From: Pandoraea commovens
GTDB lineage: Bacteria; Pseudomonadota; Gammaproteobacteria; Burkholderiales; Burkholderiaceae
Assembly: GCF_902459615.1 (NCBI RefSeq)
Contig: NZ_CABPSA010000005.1
Coordinates: 186,001-250,000 of the forward strand
Length of the DNA: 64,000 nt
Direction of reading: 5' to 3'
How positions within the stretch are numbered: the stretch's first letter is position 1; the number at the start of each line of letters is the position of its first letter. This document shows positions 27,077 to 36,274 of this stretch, piece after piece. A program made the translations under genes and the position numbers. The notes under the pieces were generated by a model. The model ran no database searches, had not been told where the DNA came from, and saw only the letters and a list, made by a program, of their open reading frames with translations.

Positions 27077-28378
27077 TCAGGCCGCCAGTGCGCGAATCAT
27101 GCCTGCCGCCACGGTGTGATGCGTCGCTTCGTCGATCAGCACGAACGCACCCGTTGCCGGGTTGGCATCGTACGTGTCGGCGGCCACCGGCTTTTGCAGA
27201 CTCAGTTGCACGCGGCCGATGTCGTTCATGGCGAGCGTCGTCTTGTCCGTGCCGTGCGAGAGCGTGCTCACGTCGAGGACCGTGTCTACACTGCCGACCT
27301 TCACATACACCGTGCTGGTCGCTTGCTTGAGCAGATACTTGCGCTGCGGTGCGAGTGCGTCTTCGTCGAACCAGCAGACGTCGGCCGCCAGCTTGCGCGA
27401 CGGTTCCAGCACCGAATCCGCGCTCACAAAGGTGTCGCCACGTGACACGTCCACGTCTTCCGTCAGACGGATCGTCACGCACTGACCGGCAAACGCTTCT
27501 TCGAGCAGCCCACGCGGGCCGACGATCTCGGCAACCGTCGCGCTACGACCTGCGGGCAACACGCGCAGCGTCTGACCCAGACGCACAACGCCCGATTCCA
27601 CGCGGCCCATATAGCCACGGAAGTCGTCGGCATGCGAGCCGTCCTGACGCGCTACCAGTTGCACCGGGAAACGCAGTTCGCCTCCCGTTTGCGCGACCGG
27701 CAGCGATTCGAGCATATCGAGCAACGGCTCGTCCTGATACCACGGCATACGCTCGCTCGCATAGACGATGTTGTCGCCCTTGAGCGCCGACACCGGCACG
27801 AAGCGCACGTCCTGCAACCCGAGACGCTGCGCCAGTTCCAGATAGGCCGCACGAATCGCGTTGAACGCCGTTTCGCTGTAGTCGATCAGGTCCATCTTGT
27901 TGATGGCGACGATCACGTGCTGCAAGCCCAGCAACTTCACGATGGCGCTGTGACGCTTGGTTTGCGCAAGTAATTCGGTCTTGCCGTCGACTTCGCTCAC
28001 ACGCGTGGCGTCGACCAGAATGATGGCGGCGTGCGCCGTCGATGCGCCCGTGACCATGTTGCGGGTGTACTGCTCGTGGCCCGGCGTGTCGGCGATGATG
28101 AACTTGCGGCGCGCGGTCGTGAAATAGCGATAGGCGACATCGATGGTGATGCCCTGCTCACGTTCGGCTTCGAGGCCGTCGGTCAGCAGCGAAAAATCGA
28201 TGTCTTCGCCTGCGGTGCGCTTGTGCTTGGCGCGTGCGAGCGCGGAGAGCTGGTCGGTCAGCACCGACTTGCTGTCGTAAAGCAGGCGTCCGATCAGCGT
28301 GCTCTTGCCGTCGTCGACGCTGCCCGCGGTGATGAAACGCAGCACGCCGAGGTCTTCCTGATGCGGGGTGAGGCTCAT
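27077..28378 (-). CDS. cysN: Sulfate adenylyltransferase subunit 1 (GTPase)
   Basis: 433 residues. GTPase motifs are visible: GSVDDGKSTLIGRL (P-loop, residues 19-32), DTPGHEQY (~97) and NKMD (~158), followed by EF-Tu-like beta-barrel domains. With CysD it makes adenosine 5'-phosphosulfate from sulfate and ATP, driven by GTP hydrolysis. There is no C-terminal APS kinase (CysC) domain, in keeping with the direct APS-reductase route suggested by cysH here. It lies 108 bases after cysD. Confidence 0.95.
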   Translation of the reverse strand: MSLTPHQEDLGVLRFITAGSVDDGKSTLIGRLLYDSKSVLTDQLSALARAKHKRTAGEDIDFSLLTDGLEAEREQGITIDVAYRYFTTARRKFIIADTPGHEQYTRNMVTGASTAHAAIILVDATRVSEVDGKTELLAQTKRHSAIVKLLGLQHVIVAINKMDLIDYSETAFNAIRAAYLELAQRLGLQDVRFVPVSALKGDNIVYASERMPWYQDEPLLDMLESLPVAQTGGELRFPVQLVARQDGSHADDFRGYMGRVESGVVRLGQTLRVLPAGRSATVAEIVGPRGLLEEAFAGQCVTIRLTEDVDVSRGDTFVSADSVLEPSRKLAADVCWFDEDALAPQRKYLLKQATSTVYVKVGSVDTVLDVSTLSHGTDKTTLAMNDIGRVQLSLQKPVAADTYDANPATGAFVLIDEATHHTVAAGMIRALAA

Positions 28379-28486
28379 GATCTCTTCAACTCGATTGCGT
28401 GGCCCCTGAGCGACAACTTAGGTCGCCCGACCGGGCCGATGTTCTTTCGGTAGGGTCTAACGGTCGCAACAACGAATGCGCGCGCC

Positions 28487-29434
28487 TTAGAAATAGCCCT
28501 GCTTCTTGCGCTGCTCCATGGCCGCTTCCGATGCCTGGTCGTCCATGCGCGTAGCGCCACGCTCGGTGATGTCGGTCACGGCCGTCTCGGCGATGATCTC
28601 CACCGGGCTCGACGCGACGCTCGCCACCGGGCACGTGCAGCTGATGTCGCCGACCGTACGGAAGCGCACCGACGCCAGTTCGCTCGACTCGCCGTCCTGC
28701 TTCGGCGTGAGCGGCGTGACCGGCACGAGCAGGCCGTTGCGGCGCACAATCTCGCGCTCATGCGCGTAGTAGATCGACGGCAGATCGAGGTTTTCGCGGG
28801 CGATGTATTGCCACACGTCCAGCTCCGTCCAGTTCGAGATCGGGAACACGCGCAGGTGCTCGCCCTTGTGCAGACGGGCATTGAACAGATGCCACAGTTC
28901 CGGACGCTGGGCCTTCGGGTCCCACTGACCGAACTCGTCGCGGAACGAGAAGATGCGCTCCTTGGCACGGGCCTTCTCTTCGTCGCGGCGCGCACCACCG
29001 ATCATGGCGTCATAACCGTACTCGTCGATGGTCTCAAGCAGCGTGACGGCCTGTGCGGCGTTGCGCGAATCCGTTTCGCGACGCAGACGCACAGTGCCAC
29101 GCGCAATCGAATCTTCCACATGACCGACCACCAGCTCAGCGCCGAGTGCTTTGGCGTGACGGTCGCGGAACTCGATCACTTCCGGATAGTTATGGCCGGT
29201 GTCGATGTGCACGAGCGGGAACGGCAGTTGCGTCTTGCGACCCGGGCCGAGGCCGAAGGCCTTGAGCGCGAGATGCAGCACCACAACCGAATCCTTGCCG
29301 CCCGAGAACAGTAGCGCGGGCTTGCGGCACTCCGCCACGACCTCACGCAGGATGTACATCGATTCGGCTTCGAGCCAGTCCAGATGATCCATTCGCGAGC
29401 CATTGGCCTGCGCGACTTCGTGCATCGCACCCAT
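28487..29434 (-). CDS. cysD: Sulfate adenylyltransferase subunit 2
   Basis: 315 residues, typical of CysD. The PP-loop SGGKDSVVVLHLALKAF is near residues 44-60, with HIDTGHNYPEVIEFRD after it and the ISNWTELDVWQYI motif near 200. It binds ATP and sulfate and transfers the adenylyl group, working with CysN. It sits between cysH and cysN in the same direction. Confidence 0.96.
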   Translation of the reverse strand: MGAMHEVAQANGSRMDHLDWLEAESMYILREVVAECRKPALLFSGGKDSVVVLHLALKAFGLGPGRKTQLPFPLVHIDTGHNYPEVIEFRDRHAKALGAELVVGHVEDSIARGTVRLRRETDSRNAAQAVTLLETIDEYGYDAMIGGARRDEEKARAKERIFSFRDEFGQWDPKAQRPELWHLFNARLHKGEHLRVFPISNWTELDVWQYIARENLDLPSIYYAHEREIVRRNGLLVPVTPLTPKQDGESSELASVRFRTVGDISCTCPVASVASSPVEIIAETAVTDITERGATRMDDQASEAAMEQRKKQGYF

Positions 29435-29564
29435 AGTGTTCCCTTCCTTGACGATTCCGAGTTTTCCGAGATTCGGTCTATTCCAGTGTGCCGCCGCGCC
29501 CGTTGGCGTTCTTACCTGATCGCGTCACACCGTCTTGATTCTTGTTGCCTGAGGGCCCTGTCGA

Positions 29565-30368
29565 TCAGTTCGACTGCACCGACACCGGGATCTTGCTCAG
29601 GTTGCCCGCGTGCAGCCCGCACTCCTTGCTGTCGCGCGACTCCCACCACCAGCGCCCTGCCCGGCTGTCTTCGCCCGGGCGGATGGCACGAGTACACGGC
29701 TCGCAACCGATGCTCGGGTAGCCGCGTGCGTGCAGCGGGTTGACCGGCACGTCGCGCGCGGTGAGGTAGGCCCACACCTGCGCTTCCGTCCAGTCGAACA
29801 ACGGGTTGTACTTGGCGATGCCGCGAGCGTCGTCCTGTTCCGCGAAAGCCAGTTCGCCGCGCGTCACCGACTGTTCGCGACGCTGACCGGTGAGCCATGC
29901 GTCGGCGTCGGCAAGCGCACGGCCCAGCGGTTCGACCTTGCGGATCTGGCAGCAGGCTTTACGCAAGTCCACGCTTTCGTAGAAGGCGTTCGCGCCGTGA
30001 TCGGCGACGTACTTCTCGACCGCGTCGGCTTGCGGCGCGTACTGCGCAACGTCATAGCCGTAACGCGCCTTGATCTTGTCGAGCATGCCGACGGTCTCGT
30101 CATGCAGACGTCCGGTATTGAGCGTGAAGACGGTGATCGGCAGTTGCTGTCGCAGAATCACGTGCGTGATGAGCATGTCTTCGGCAGCAAGGCTGCTCGC
30201 GAACTTCACGTTGCGATGCGTGCTTGCGATGCGGGCGAGGCGCTCGACCAGCACGGCTTCCATTTCGTCGAGCAGCGCCATGTCCTGATGCTCGGCATCG
30301 GCCACGGTCGACGGCGAGGTCGACGATACAGCGGCCGGGGCGGGTTCCCAGCGGGATTCGTTTCGCAT
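29565..30368 (-). CDS. cysH: Adenylylsulfate (APS) reductase, CysH family
   Basis: 267 residues. It has the PAPS-reductase fold with FASSLAAEDMLI near residue 56, and the cysteine set CC (KACCQIRK, ~136) plus CEPC (~220) that binds a [4Fe-4S] cluster in APS reductases, together with the catalytic ECGLH motif near the C-terminus. This pattern indicates APS rather than PAPS as substrate. It reduces APS to sulfite with thioredoxin. It heads the run cysH-cysD-cysN-cobA; no sulfite reductase gene is in this window. Confidence 0.94.
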   Translation of the reverse strand: MRNESRWEPAPAAVSSTSPSTVADAEHQDMALLDEMEAVLVERLARIASTHRNVKFASSLAAEDMLITHVILRQQLPITVFTLNTGRLHDETVGMLDKIKARYGYDVAQYAPQADAVEKYVADHGANAFYESVDLRKACCQIRKVEPLGRALADADAWLTGQRREQSVTRGELAFAEQDDARGIAKYNPLFDWTEAQVWAYLTARDVPVNPLHARGYPSIGCEPCTRAIRPGEDSRAGRWWWESRDSKECGLHAGNLSKIPVSVQSN

Positions 30369-30396
30369 ATCGCGAACTCCTTGTTTTGTGTGGGTG

Positions 30397-31173
30397 TCAG
30401 CCGACCAGCTTCACTGCCGCGAGCGTGAGCGTCGCCGCCAGCGCACCGCGCACGATGCGCTCGGGCAGATGACGGGTGAGCTTCGCGCCGAGCCAGATCC
30501 CGGGCAGGGAGCCGATCAACAGACTGCCGAGCAGTGCCCAGTGCACCGTCTCGAGCCAGATATGGCCCAGCGCCGCGATCGCCGTGAGCGGCACCGCGTA
30601 GGCGATATCCGTACCGGCGACTTCGGCCGGTTCCAACTGCGGGTACAGCATCAGGATCAGCGTCGCGCCAACGGCGCCCGCGCCAATCGAGGAAATCGTC
30701 ACGAGTACGCCGATCACTGCGCCCACCACGACGGTGGCAATCGTTTGCGCACGGCCCGTCAGTTGCCAGTTGGGATGCGTGCGCAACGCAGCCAGCAATT
30801 TGGCGCGGAACAGCAGCGAGAGCACGGTCAACAGCACCGAGGCGGCAATCGTCAGCTTGATGACGTGCAGCGTCGACTCGTCGATACCGCCAAGGCGCTT
30901 GAGGAACAGGATCGTGACCAGCGCCGCCGGCAGCGCGCCCAATGTGAGCCGGCGCACGATATGCCACTTCACATGGCCGTGCGAGCGATGTGCCACCGTC
31001 CCGAAACTCTTGGTGATGGCGGCAAACGCGAGGTCCGTGCCCACGGCGACGGGGGCCGCGTACCCCAGTAGCAACGTCAGCAACGGCGTCATCAGCGAGC
31101 CGCCGCCTACACCGGTCAGGCCGACCAGCAGGCCGACGCCAAATCCGGAAAGGGGTTCGAGCCACAGCGACAT
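30397..31173 (-). CDS. TSUP-family (TauE/SafE) inner-membrane permease
   Basis: 258 residues, almost entirely hydrophobic with seven or eight segments. The N-terminal GFGVGLLVGLTGVGGGSLMTP motif is the TSUP signature and a second glycine-rich motif near residue 150-165 (TISSIGAGAVGATLI) is its internal repeat. Members export or import sulfite, sulfonates or other organosulfur anions. It is directly upstream of cysH on the same strand and divergent from the CysB-type regulator, so a sulfur role is likely; the direction of transport is not decided by sequence. Confidence 0.88.
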   Translation of the reverse strand: MSLWLEPLSGFGVGLLVGLTGVGGGSLMTPLLTLLLGYAAPVAVGTDLAFAAITKSFGTVAHRSHGHVKWHIVRRLTLGALPAALVTILFLKRLGGIDESTLHVIKLTIAASVLLTVLSLLFRAKLLAALRTHPNWQLTGRAQTIATVVVGAVIGVLVTISSIGAGAVGATLILMLYPQLEPAEVAGTDIAYAVPLTAIAALGHIWLETVHWALLGSLLIGSLPGIWLGAKLTRHLPERIVRGALAATLTLAAVKLVG

Positions 31174-31211
31174 GGATGACGTTCCTGGTGGGTCCTAAAT
31201 GCCTGTAGGGA

Positions 31212-31241
31212 ATAACGTTATCGAAACAGTGGCACCCACTG
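31212..31241. promoter_or_regulatory. Palindromes in the TSUP/cysB divergent region, candidate CysB site
   Basis: ATAACGTTAT (31212-31221) is a perfect 10-base palindrome, followed by CAGTGG-CAC-CCACTG (31227-31241), an inverted repeat. Both lie between divergent promoters. ATAAC half-sites are a known component of CysB sites, so regulation by the neighbouring regulator is plausible but inferred. Confidence 0.4.
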
Positions 31242-31306
31242 TAATGAAAAGGCTATATACTTCAAACGAATTAAAAATTGTTTGTATATTTTCTAAAGTT
31301 ATACAA

Positions 31307-32248
31307 ATGAACCTGCATCAGTTCCGTTTCGTGCGCGAAGCCGTCCGCCAGAATTTCAACCTGACGGAAGCCGCCAAAGCGCTATTTACCTCCCAGCCGG
31401 GCGTCTCCAAAGCCATCATCGAGCTTGAAGAAGAGCTTGGCGTGGACATCTTTGCCCGTCATGGGAAGCGCATCCGTAACCTGACCGAGCCCGGTCGCAT
31501 CATCTTCGAGTCCGTCGAACGGATCCTGATGGAGGTGGAGAGCCTCAAGCGGATCGGCAAGGACTACGCGGCTCAGGATCAGGGCAGCCTGACCATCGCC
31601 ACCACCCACACGCAGGCGCGCTACTCGCTGCCGCACGCCGTGGCCGAGTTCAAGAAGCGCTATCCGAAGGTGCGTCTGTCGATCCTGCAAGGCAGTCCGA
31701 CGCAGATCGCCGAGATGGTGCTGCACGATCAGGCCGATCTGGCCATCGCCACGGAAGCCATCGCAGGCTATAAAGATCTGGTGTCGCTGCCGTGCTATCA
31801 ATGGCAGCACGTGGCGGTCGTACCGCCCGATCACCCGCTGTTGCAACTGCCTTCGGTGGCCATCGAGGATCTGGCGAAGTACTCGCTGATTACTTATGAC
31901 CCCCAATTCGCCGGTCGCGCCAAGATCGATCAGGCATTCGCGCTGCGGCACGTGGAGCCGGACATCGTGCTCGAAGCCATCGACGCCGACGTCATCAAGA
32001 CCTACGTCGAACTGGGACTGGGTGTGGGGATTCTGGCGGGTGTGGCGTTCGACCCTGAGCGCGACCGCAATCTCCGTGCGATTCAGGTGGGGCATCTGTT
32101 CGGAACGAACGTGACGCGCGTCGCCCTCAAACAAGGCGCTTATCTGCGCGGATATGTTTTCACGATGGTTGAGCTGCTTTCACCGATCCTGACCCGCAAG
32201 CTGGTCGAACAGGCGCTGCGCGGCGAGCACGAAAGCTACGAGCTTTGA
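31307..32248 (+). CDS. cysB: CysB-family LysR-type regulator
   Basis: 313 residues (E. coli CysB is 324). The N-terminus MNLHQFRFVREAVRQNFNLT and helix-turn-helix EAAKALFTSQPGVSKAIIEL are typical CysB/Cbl, as is ARHGKRIRNLTEPGRI near residue 50. The effector domain carries TTHTQARYSLP near residue 100, the CysB ligand site. It would sense O-acetylserine/N-acetylserine or sulfate supply and control the adjacent genes. The ATG at 31307 is chosen by family alignment; an upstream ATG adds 36 residues encoded in the AT-rich promoter. Confidence 0.92.
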   Translation: MNLHQFRFVREAVRQNFNLTEAAKALFTSQPGVSKAIIELEEELGVDIFARHGKRIRNLTEPGRIIFESVERILMEVESLKRIGKDYAAQDQGSLTIATTHTQARYSLPHAVAEFKKRYPKVRLSILQGSPTQIAEMVLHDQADLAIATEAIAGYKDLVSLPCYQWQHVAVVPPDHPLLQLPSVAIEDLAKYSLITYDPQFAGRAKIDQAFALRHVEPDIVLEAIDADVIKTYVELGLGVGILAGVAFDPERDRNLRAIQVGHLFGTNVTRVALKQGAYLRGYVFTMVELLSPILTRKLVEQALRGEHESYEL

Positions 32249-32252
32249 TAGA

Positions 32253-33458
32253 TCAGAAGGCTTCGTTGATTTGAAAATAGGCGCCGCGCGTCTGGCGGCC
32301 GAAGCCCACGTCGAAGCGCACGTTCACGCGCGGCTTGAATTCGAACCGATAGCCGACCCCGCCATTGGGCAGCCAGTGCGCCGAGGCCAGATCGCCCGGG
32401 CGGTCGGCAATCGCCCCCGCTCCGATCCACGCGACAACGCCGTGCCGTCCGACGAGATGCATCCGGTACTCGACCTGTGCCGTGAGCATGTTCCTGTCGC
32501 GGTACTGCCCCAGAAAGTAGCCGCGCATGTGCTTGCCGTCGCCAAACGTCGGCATCATGCTCCACGGCACATCTCCCCAACTGAACTTTCCATAGACGTC
32601 GAACGCCAGCACATCGCGCTGGCGAAACTTCGTGTAGTGGTCGTACGCCCATTCGAACGACTCGAACGATGTGCTGCTGCCAAAGGCGCGCCGGTAGACC
32701 GTGGTCGTGAGCGATAGCGCCTGTCCTTTGTATGGATTGGGGATGAAGTCGCGCGTGTCGTAAGAAAAGTTAGCGCTCAGACCGATGCTGCGCACATATG
32801 GCCCGATGGGGTCTGTTACGAAAGCGCTCGCGTCGCCCTTGTCGCGATTCACGGCGGAATCGAAGTGGGCGTCGACGCCGAAACCGCCGTAGGCACTGGG
32901 CCACAGCCGCCACAGAAAGGTCGGACGCACGAAGGCGCTACGTTTGGTGTACTTCTCACGGTTGTCGTCGTTACTCGCGCGGTCGTAACCGACGCCCCAA
33001 TACTGCGTGGGCATGTTCACGACAGCGCCCGCGATAACGAAGCGAAAACTATCGTCGGTGAAGAAAGTGGTGTTGTCGACGCCGATGCCGAACGCGCCGG
33101 TCGTCGTGCCGAAGCCGTGAAGTGTCAGCGTGGAGAGTTGGGTGGTCGGTAAAGCGTCGCGCGTCTTATATAGACCCACAGCGGCCGCGCCGATGCCGAA
33201 GCCCATCTCGGGGTTGTAGAACGGCCCCGGCATAACGCCCCAGTCCATGCCGTGACTGACGTCCACCTTGTCTGCCGCGCCCAGCTTCGCGAGCAGTCGG
33301 TCGAGCCAGCCTTGTGGTGCGGCAGGCGGGGTTTGCGCAGCCGTCGGCGGCGTCTGGGCGAATCCGATACCGCTGTGCGCGGCCGTGGCCACCACCGCCC
33401 ACGTCAGGACGGCGCGCAACGCCGGTCGTTGTCTCACGATGAATGCCGGGGCGCGCAT
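32253..33458 (-). CDS. POTRA-less Omp85/BamA-like outer-membrane protein
   Basis: 401 residues with a signal peptide ending near GIGFAQ (residue ~35). The body is a series of amphipathic beta strands: YYDTRDF-like (SYDTRDFIPNPYKGQ near residue 225) and the loop-6 motif MRGYFLGQYRDRN (~312-325) mark the BamA/TamA beta-barrel; the C-terminus ends in Phe. There is no room for POTRA domains, so it is not a canonical assembly factor. It is the third gene of a three-gene outer-membrane operon; its start overlaps the previous stop (TGATG). The stop is only 4 bases from that of convergent cysB. Confidence 0.75.
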   Translation of the reverse strand: MRAPAFIVRQRPALRAVLTWAVVATAAHSGIGFAQTPPTAAQTPPAAPQGWLDRLLAKLGAADKVDVSHGMDWGVMPGPFYNPEMGFGIGAAAVGLYKTRDALPTTQLSTLTLHGFGTTTGAFGIGVDNTTFFTDDSFRFVIAGAVVNMPTQYWGVGYDRASNDDNREKYTKRSAFVRPTFLWRLWPSAYGGFGVDAHFDSAVNRDKGDASAFVTDPIGPYVRSIGLSANFSYDTRDFIPNPYKGQALSLTTTVYRRAFGSSTSFESFEWAYDHYTKFRQRDVLAFDVYGKFSWGDVPWSMMPTFGDGKHMRGYFLGQYRDRNMLTAQVEYRMHLVGRHGVVAWIGAGAIADRPGDLASAHWLPNGGVGYRFEFKPRVNVRFDVGFGRQTRGAYFQINEAF

Positions 33459-34630
33459 CAGAACCTCAGGAAGGCAGTGAGGATGACGTCGCTACGGTTG
33501 TAGCCGTAACCGAACTCGGCGAGCAGACCGAAGCGCTTGCTCGCCGCCCAGCTCACCCCTGCCACGCCGCTCCAGCTTCCTGTGACAGACTGATCGATCT
33601 GATAATCGAGCCGCTGCGTCTGACCGCCTGCGGCTTCGATCGGCACGTCGAAGTGACCTGTGATCACGGCGCGCGTGCGAAACCACGTCGCGCCGACGTA
33701 GGGGGTGAGAATGCCCGCCGATCCGAGATGGAAGTTCCAACCGATGCGTGGCGAAATGTTCCACGAGTGGATGAGGGAGTCGGACATGGAGATGTCCGAG
33801 ACCGTGTACGTCACCGGCAGCGAGAAAAACAGATCGCCGTAGGTGCCGACCAAAGTGAATCCGCCGCCGTAAGTGTGTCCGCTGTAGTCGGCGTGCGCCG
33901 TCGGCAGCTTGATCGGGTTCGCGCAATTCGGTGGCGGACGCCGTCCCGCACATCCGATGTTCAGTCCGAAAAACTGTTCAAGCGCTGTGAGCGACGAGAA
34001 GCCGATGTTGATGTCGCCGCCGCCGCGCACGTTGCCGACGATGCCGTACACGTTCATGAACGGAAACAACCACGCGCCAAGCTGAAACTGGTTCGATTCG
34101 CTGCGAATGCGCGATTGATCGAACTGCACGAAGTCGGCCGAGCGCAGGCCGTTGCCGTTCGCGCCAACCATCAGGTTGCTGAGTTGATACCGCTGCGTGC
34201 CGTTGAAATAGGAATAACCGACGTCGTACGGATTCGGCAGGTCGTATCCCCGGTCGACAACGCGCTGCGCGAAAAACGGCAGCGCATGGTCCCAATGTTT
34301 CGGTGCAGCGGGTGAAGATGTCGTGGCGTCAGGCGAGGCTGCGCCACTCGACGATGCCGACGCGTTGGCGGCCGCCCTGTCCTCCGGCGTGCCTGCGACA
34401 CCCGACGGTGGCGAAGCGCTATCGCCGGAGGGCGTGGCCGTCGGCCCGATCACGCCGCGATACCATCCGCGCCTTGCCGCCACGTCGCCACCGGCGTCGG
34501 ACGTCGGCGCGACCATCGTCGCCCCCGTCGCCCCTGCACCCCAGGCGGCGGCTTCGCGCGTCACGCCGACAAGGCACGCGAACGTTCCTGCCACGATCCA
34601 CCAACATCTCGCACTACGCCACGATCCCAT
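33458..34630 (-). CDS. Predicted outer-membrane beta-barrel protein, function unknown
   Basis: 390 residues. A signal peptide is followed by a ~90-residue low-complexity Ala/Ser/Pro/Thr linker, then from about residue 115 a run of alternating beta-strand patterns (YQLSNLMVGANGNGL, FQLGAWLFPFMNVYGIVG, YGGGFTLVGTYGDLFFSLP) ending in a C-terminal Phe (AFLRF), the usual barrel signal. A small Cys-containing loop (IGCAGRRPPPNCAN, ~220) may form a disulfide. I do not recognise the family; it resembles the transporter/porin-type barrels of unknown role. It lies between two Omp85-like genes. Confidence 0.65.
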   Translation of the reverse strand: MGSWRSARCWWIVAGTFACLVGVTREAAAWGAGATGATMVAPTSDAGGDVAARRGWYRGVIGPTATPSGDSASPPSGVAGTPEDRAAANASASSSGAASPDATTSSPAAPKHWDHALPFFAQRVVDRGYDLPNPYDVGYSYFNGTQRYQLSNLMVGANGNGLRSADFVQFDQSRIRSESNQFQLGAWLFPFMNVYGIVGNVRGGGDINIGFSSLTALEQFFGLNIGCAGRRPPPNCANPIKLPTAHADYSGHTYGGGFTLVGTYGDLFFSLPVTYTVSDISMSDSLIHSWNISPRIGWNFHLGSAGILTPYVGATWFRTRAVITGHFDVPIEAAGGQTQRLDYQIDQSVTGSWSGVAGVSWAASKRFGLLAEFGYGYNRSDVILTAFLRF

Positions 34631-34675
34631 GAGTGTGCCTTGTTCTCTAAAGCCGGTTGTATTGACCGTCCATCG

Positions 34676-35911
34676 TTAGCGCCACGCGCTACCGACCTGA
34701 ATGTAGAAGGCGTTCTCCCCTTTGCTGTGGGCGACGTCGATGCCTACGGCCAGACCCAGCTTGGCGGCGATGAGATAGCGAAACCCTGCGCCGACGCTCA
34801 CGACGGCGTCGGCTTCAGAGAAGGATTTCCACTTGCCCCACGCGCGTCCCGCACCGCTGAATCCCAGCACCGACCAGCGCGGTGTGACGTTCCAACGAAC
34901 CTCGGCTTCGACCATCGCCGCGTTCTGGTCCTGATATCGCCCTTGCTGCACGCCGCGCAGCTTCACATAGGGCTGCGCGTAGAAAGGCGTATCGCCCGCC
35001 GAGAAGCGACCGTCGAGGCGCAAACCGAGTACCCAGTCGCGTGCGAGCGGCAGCCATGTGTAGCCGCGTCCGTTATAGGTCTCGAACGATTGGGAACTGC
35101 CAGCCCACGGGCGCGCGGCCTGAAGTTCCAGTTCCATATAGCTGCCGCGATTCGGGAAGAACATGTTGTCGCGCGAGTCGTAGTCGATCACCAGACCGAC
35201 CTTGCCGATACGGCGCTGCGCATCGGGTAGACCGACCTCCTGCGCCACCTGTCCCGTGAAGTGCGTGTTCGAATCGAAATACGTGTAGCGCGGCCCGATG
35301 TACCAATGCGAGTGTCCGATGCGAAACAGCACCTGCTGCACAAGCAACCAGCCGTTCAACTGATATGAGCGCGGTGCGCTCGACAGACCGTAGTAGTCCG
35401 TCTTCATGTTCACTTTGGCGAGGCCGCCGAGATAGCGGATGGCGTCGCCACCCCACGTATGGAAGTGCATGAGGCCCGCACCCCATGTCCCGTTTTCGGT
35501 GTACATCCCGCCGACGGCGGTGATGTTCGGAGGTGTCATGACACCGGTTTCTTTTGCGTTTCTCGCGGCGTCCGCCATCGACTCGGAAAAGAACAGCAGC
35601 CCAACGCCGCCACCATATCCAATGGCCGGTTCTGTGATGATCATCGGGACGGGTAACGCGCCACGATGATTCAGCAGGAAATCGCTGGCATCGAAATTAC
35701 TGTCGTCCTTTGAATGCCAGGACACTTTTTCTTTAGTGGGTTCGGTTAAGGTGCCGGGTTTATCGGGTGCAACAATCTGATCGGCCTGTTTGGCTGCGGC
35801 TGTGCCATCCAATGTTTGCGCGCTGACGGAAGTCGTTGCGGCGGCAATACACAGCGCTAATACCGCAGCCAGGTTTCGCTGAAGGCACCCATGCGTCACG
35901 TAGCCGGGCAT
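34676..35911 (-). CDS. POTRA-less Omp85/BamA-like outer-membrane protein
   Basis: 411 residues with a signal peptide ending near VSAQT (residue ~31). After a short soluble segment with a conserved-looking PVPMIITEPAIGYGGGVGL stretch (~87-105), the rest is barrel strands; DYDSRDNMFFPNRGSYMELE (~247-266) and LRGVQQGRYQDQNAAMVEAE (~323-342) are the Omp85 strand/loop-6 motifs. Like the third gene of the operon it has no POTRA repeats. The ATG follows a GAGGAGG sequence. It is first in the operon, behind an AT-rich promoter region. Confidence 0.78.
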   Translation of the reverse strand: MPGYVTHGCLQRNLAAVLALCIAAATTSVSAQTLDGTAAAKQADQIVAPDKPGTLTEPTKEKVSWHSKDDSNFDASDFLLNHRGALPVPMIITEPAIGYGGGVGLLFFSESMADAARNAKETGVMTPPNITAVGGMYTENGTWGAGLMHFHTWGGDAIRYLGGLAKVNMKTDYYGLSSAPRSYQLNGWLLVQQVLFRIGHSHWYIGPRYTYFDSNTHFTGQVAQEVGLPDAQRRIGKVGLVIDYDSRDNMFFPNRGSYMELELQAARPWAGSSQSFETYNGRGYTWLPLARDWVLGLRLDGRFSAGDTPFYAQPYVKLRGVQQGRYQDQNAAMVEAEVRWNVTPRWSVLGFSGAGRAWGKWKSFSEADAVVSVGAGFRYLIAAKLGLAVGIDVAHSKGENAFYIQVGSAWR

Positions 35912-35959
35912 CGTTCTACGCCTCCTCCCACGACAGTCTCTGCATTGGCTGTTCGCTCT

Positions 35960-36125
35960 CCGGCAACGAGAATGAAATTCAGTGATATTTAATTTTCAAA
36001 AATATCAAATACGTCAAGCAAAGTAATTTTAATTACTAATTAATTACTCAATTAAACCAACTTTCAACAAAACACTAAGACATTTAACAAGCTTTAGTCA
36101 AAAATAATTTTTAAATTCCCGATAA
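35960..36125. other. AT-rich intergenic segment upstream of the outer-membrane operon
   Basis: Between the start of the Omp85-like gene (35911) and the binding-protein gene (36275) there are 363 bases without a gene. About 160 of them are strongly A/T rich (TAATTACTAATTAATTAC-like) in an otherwise GC-rich sequence. It probably contains the promoter of the minus-strand operon and may be a site for nucleoid-protein silencing. Confidence 0.5.
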
Positions 36126-36274
36126 CCACCGGTGGTTGGGCGATTGACTCGGTTCGAGCGGCGATTGAGTCCGGGCGACGCGCTGCTCACGCCCCGAATC
36201 GGGGAGTATTTTTCCTTGCTGGTCTGACGCGGACGGTGCGGTATGCTTACGCGATTCGACCAAAAGGAGACCCC

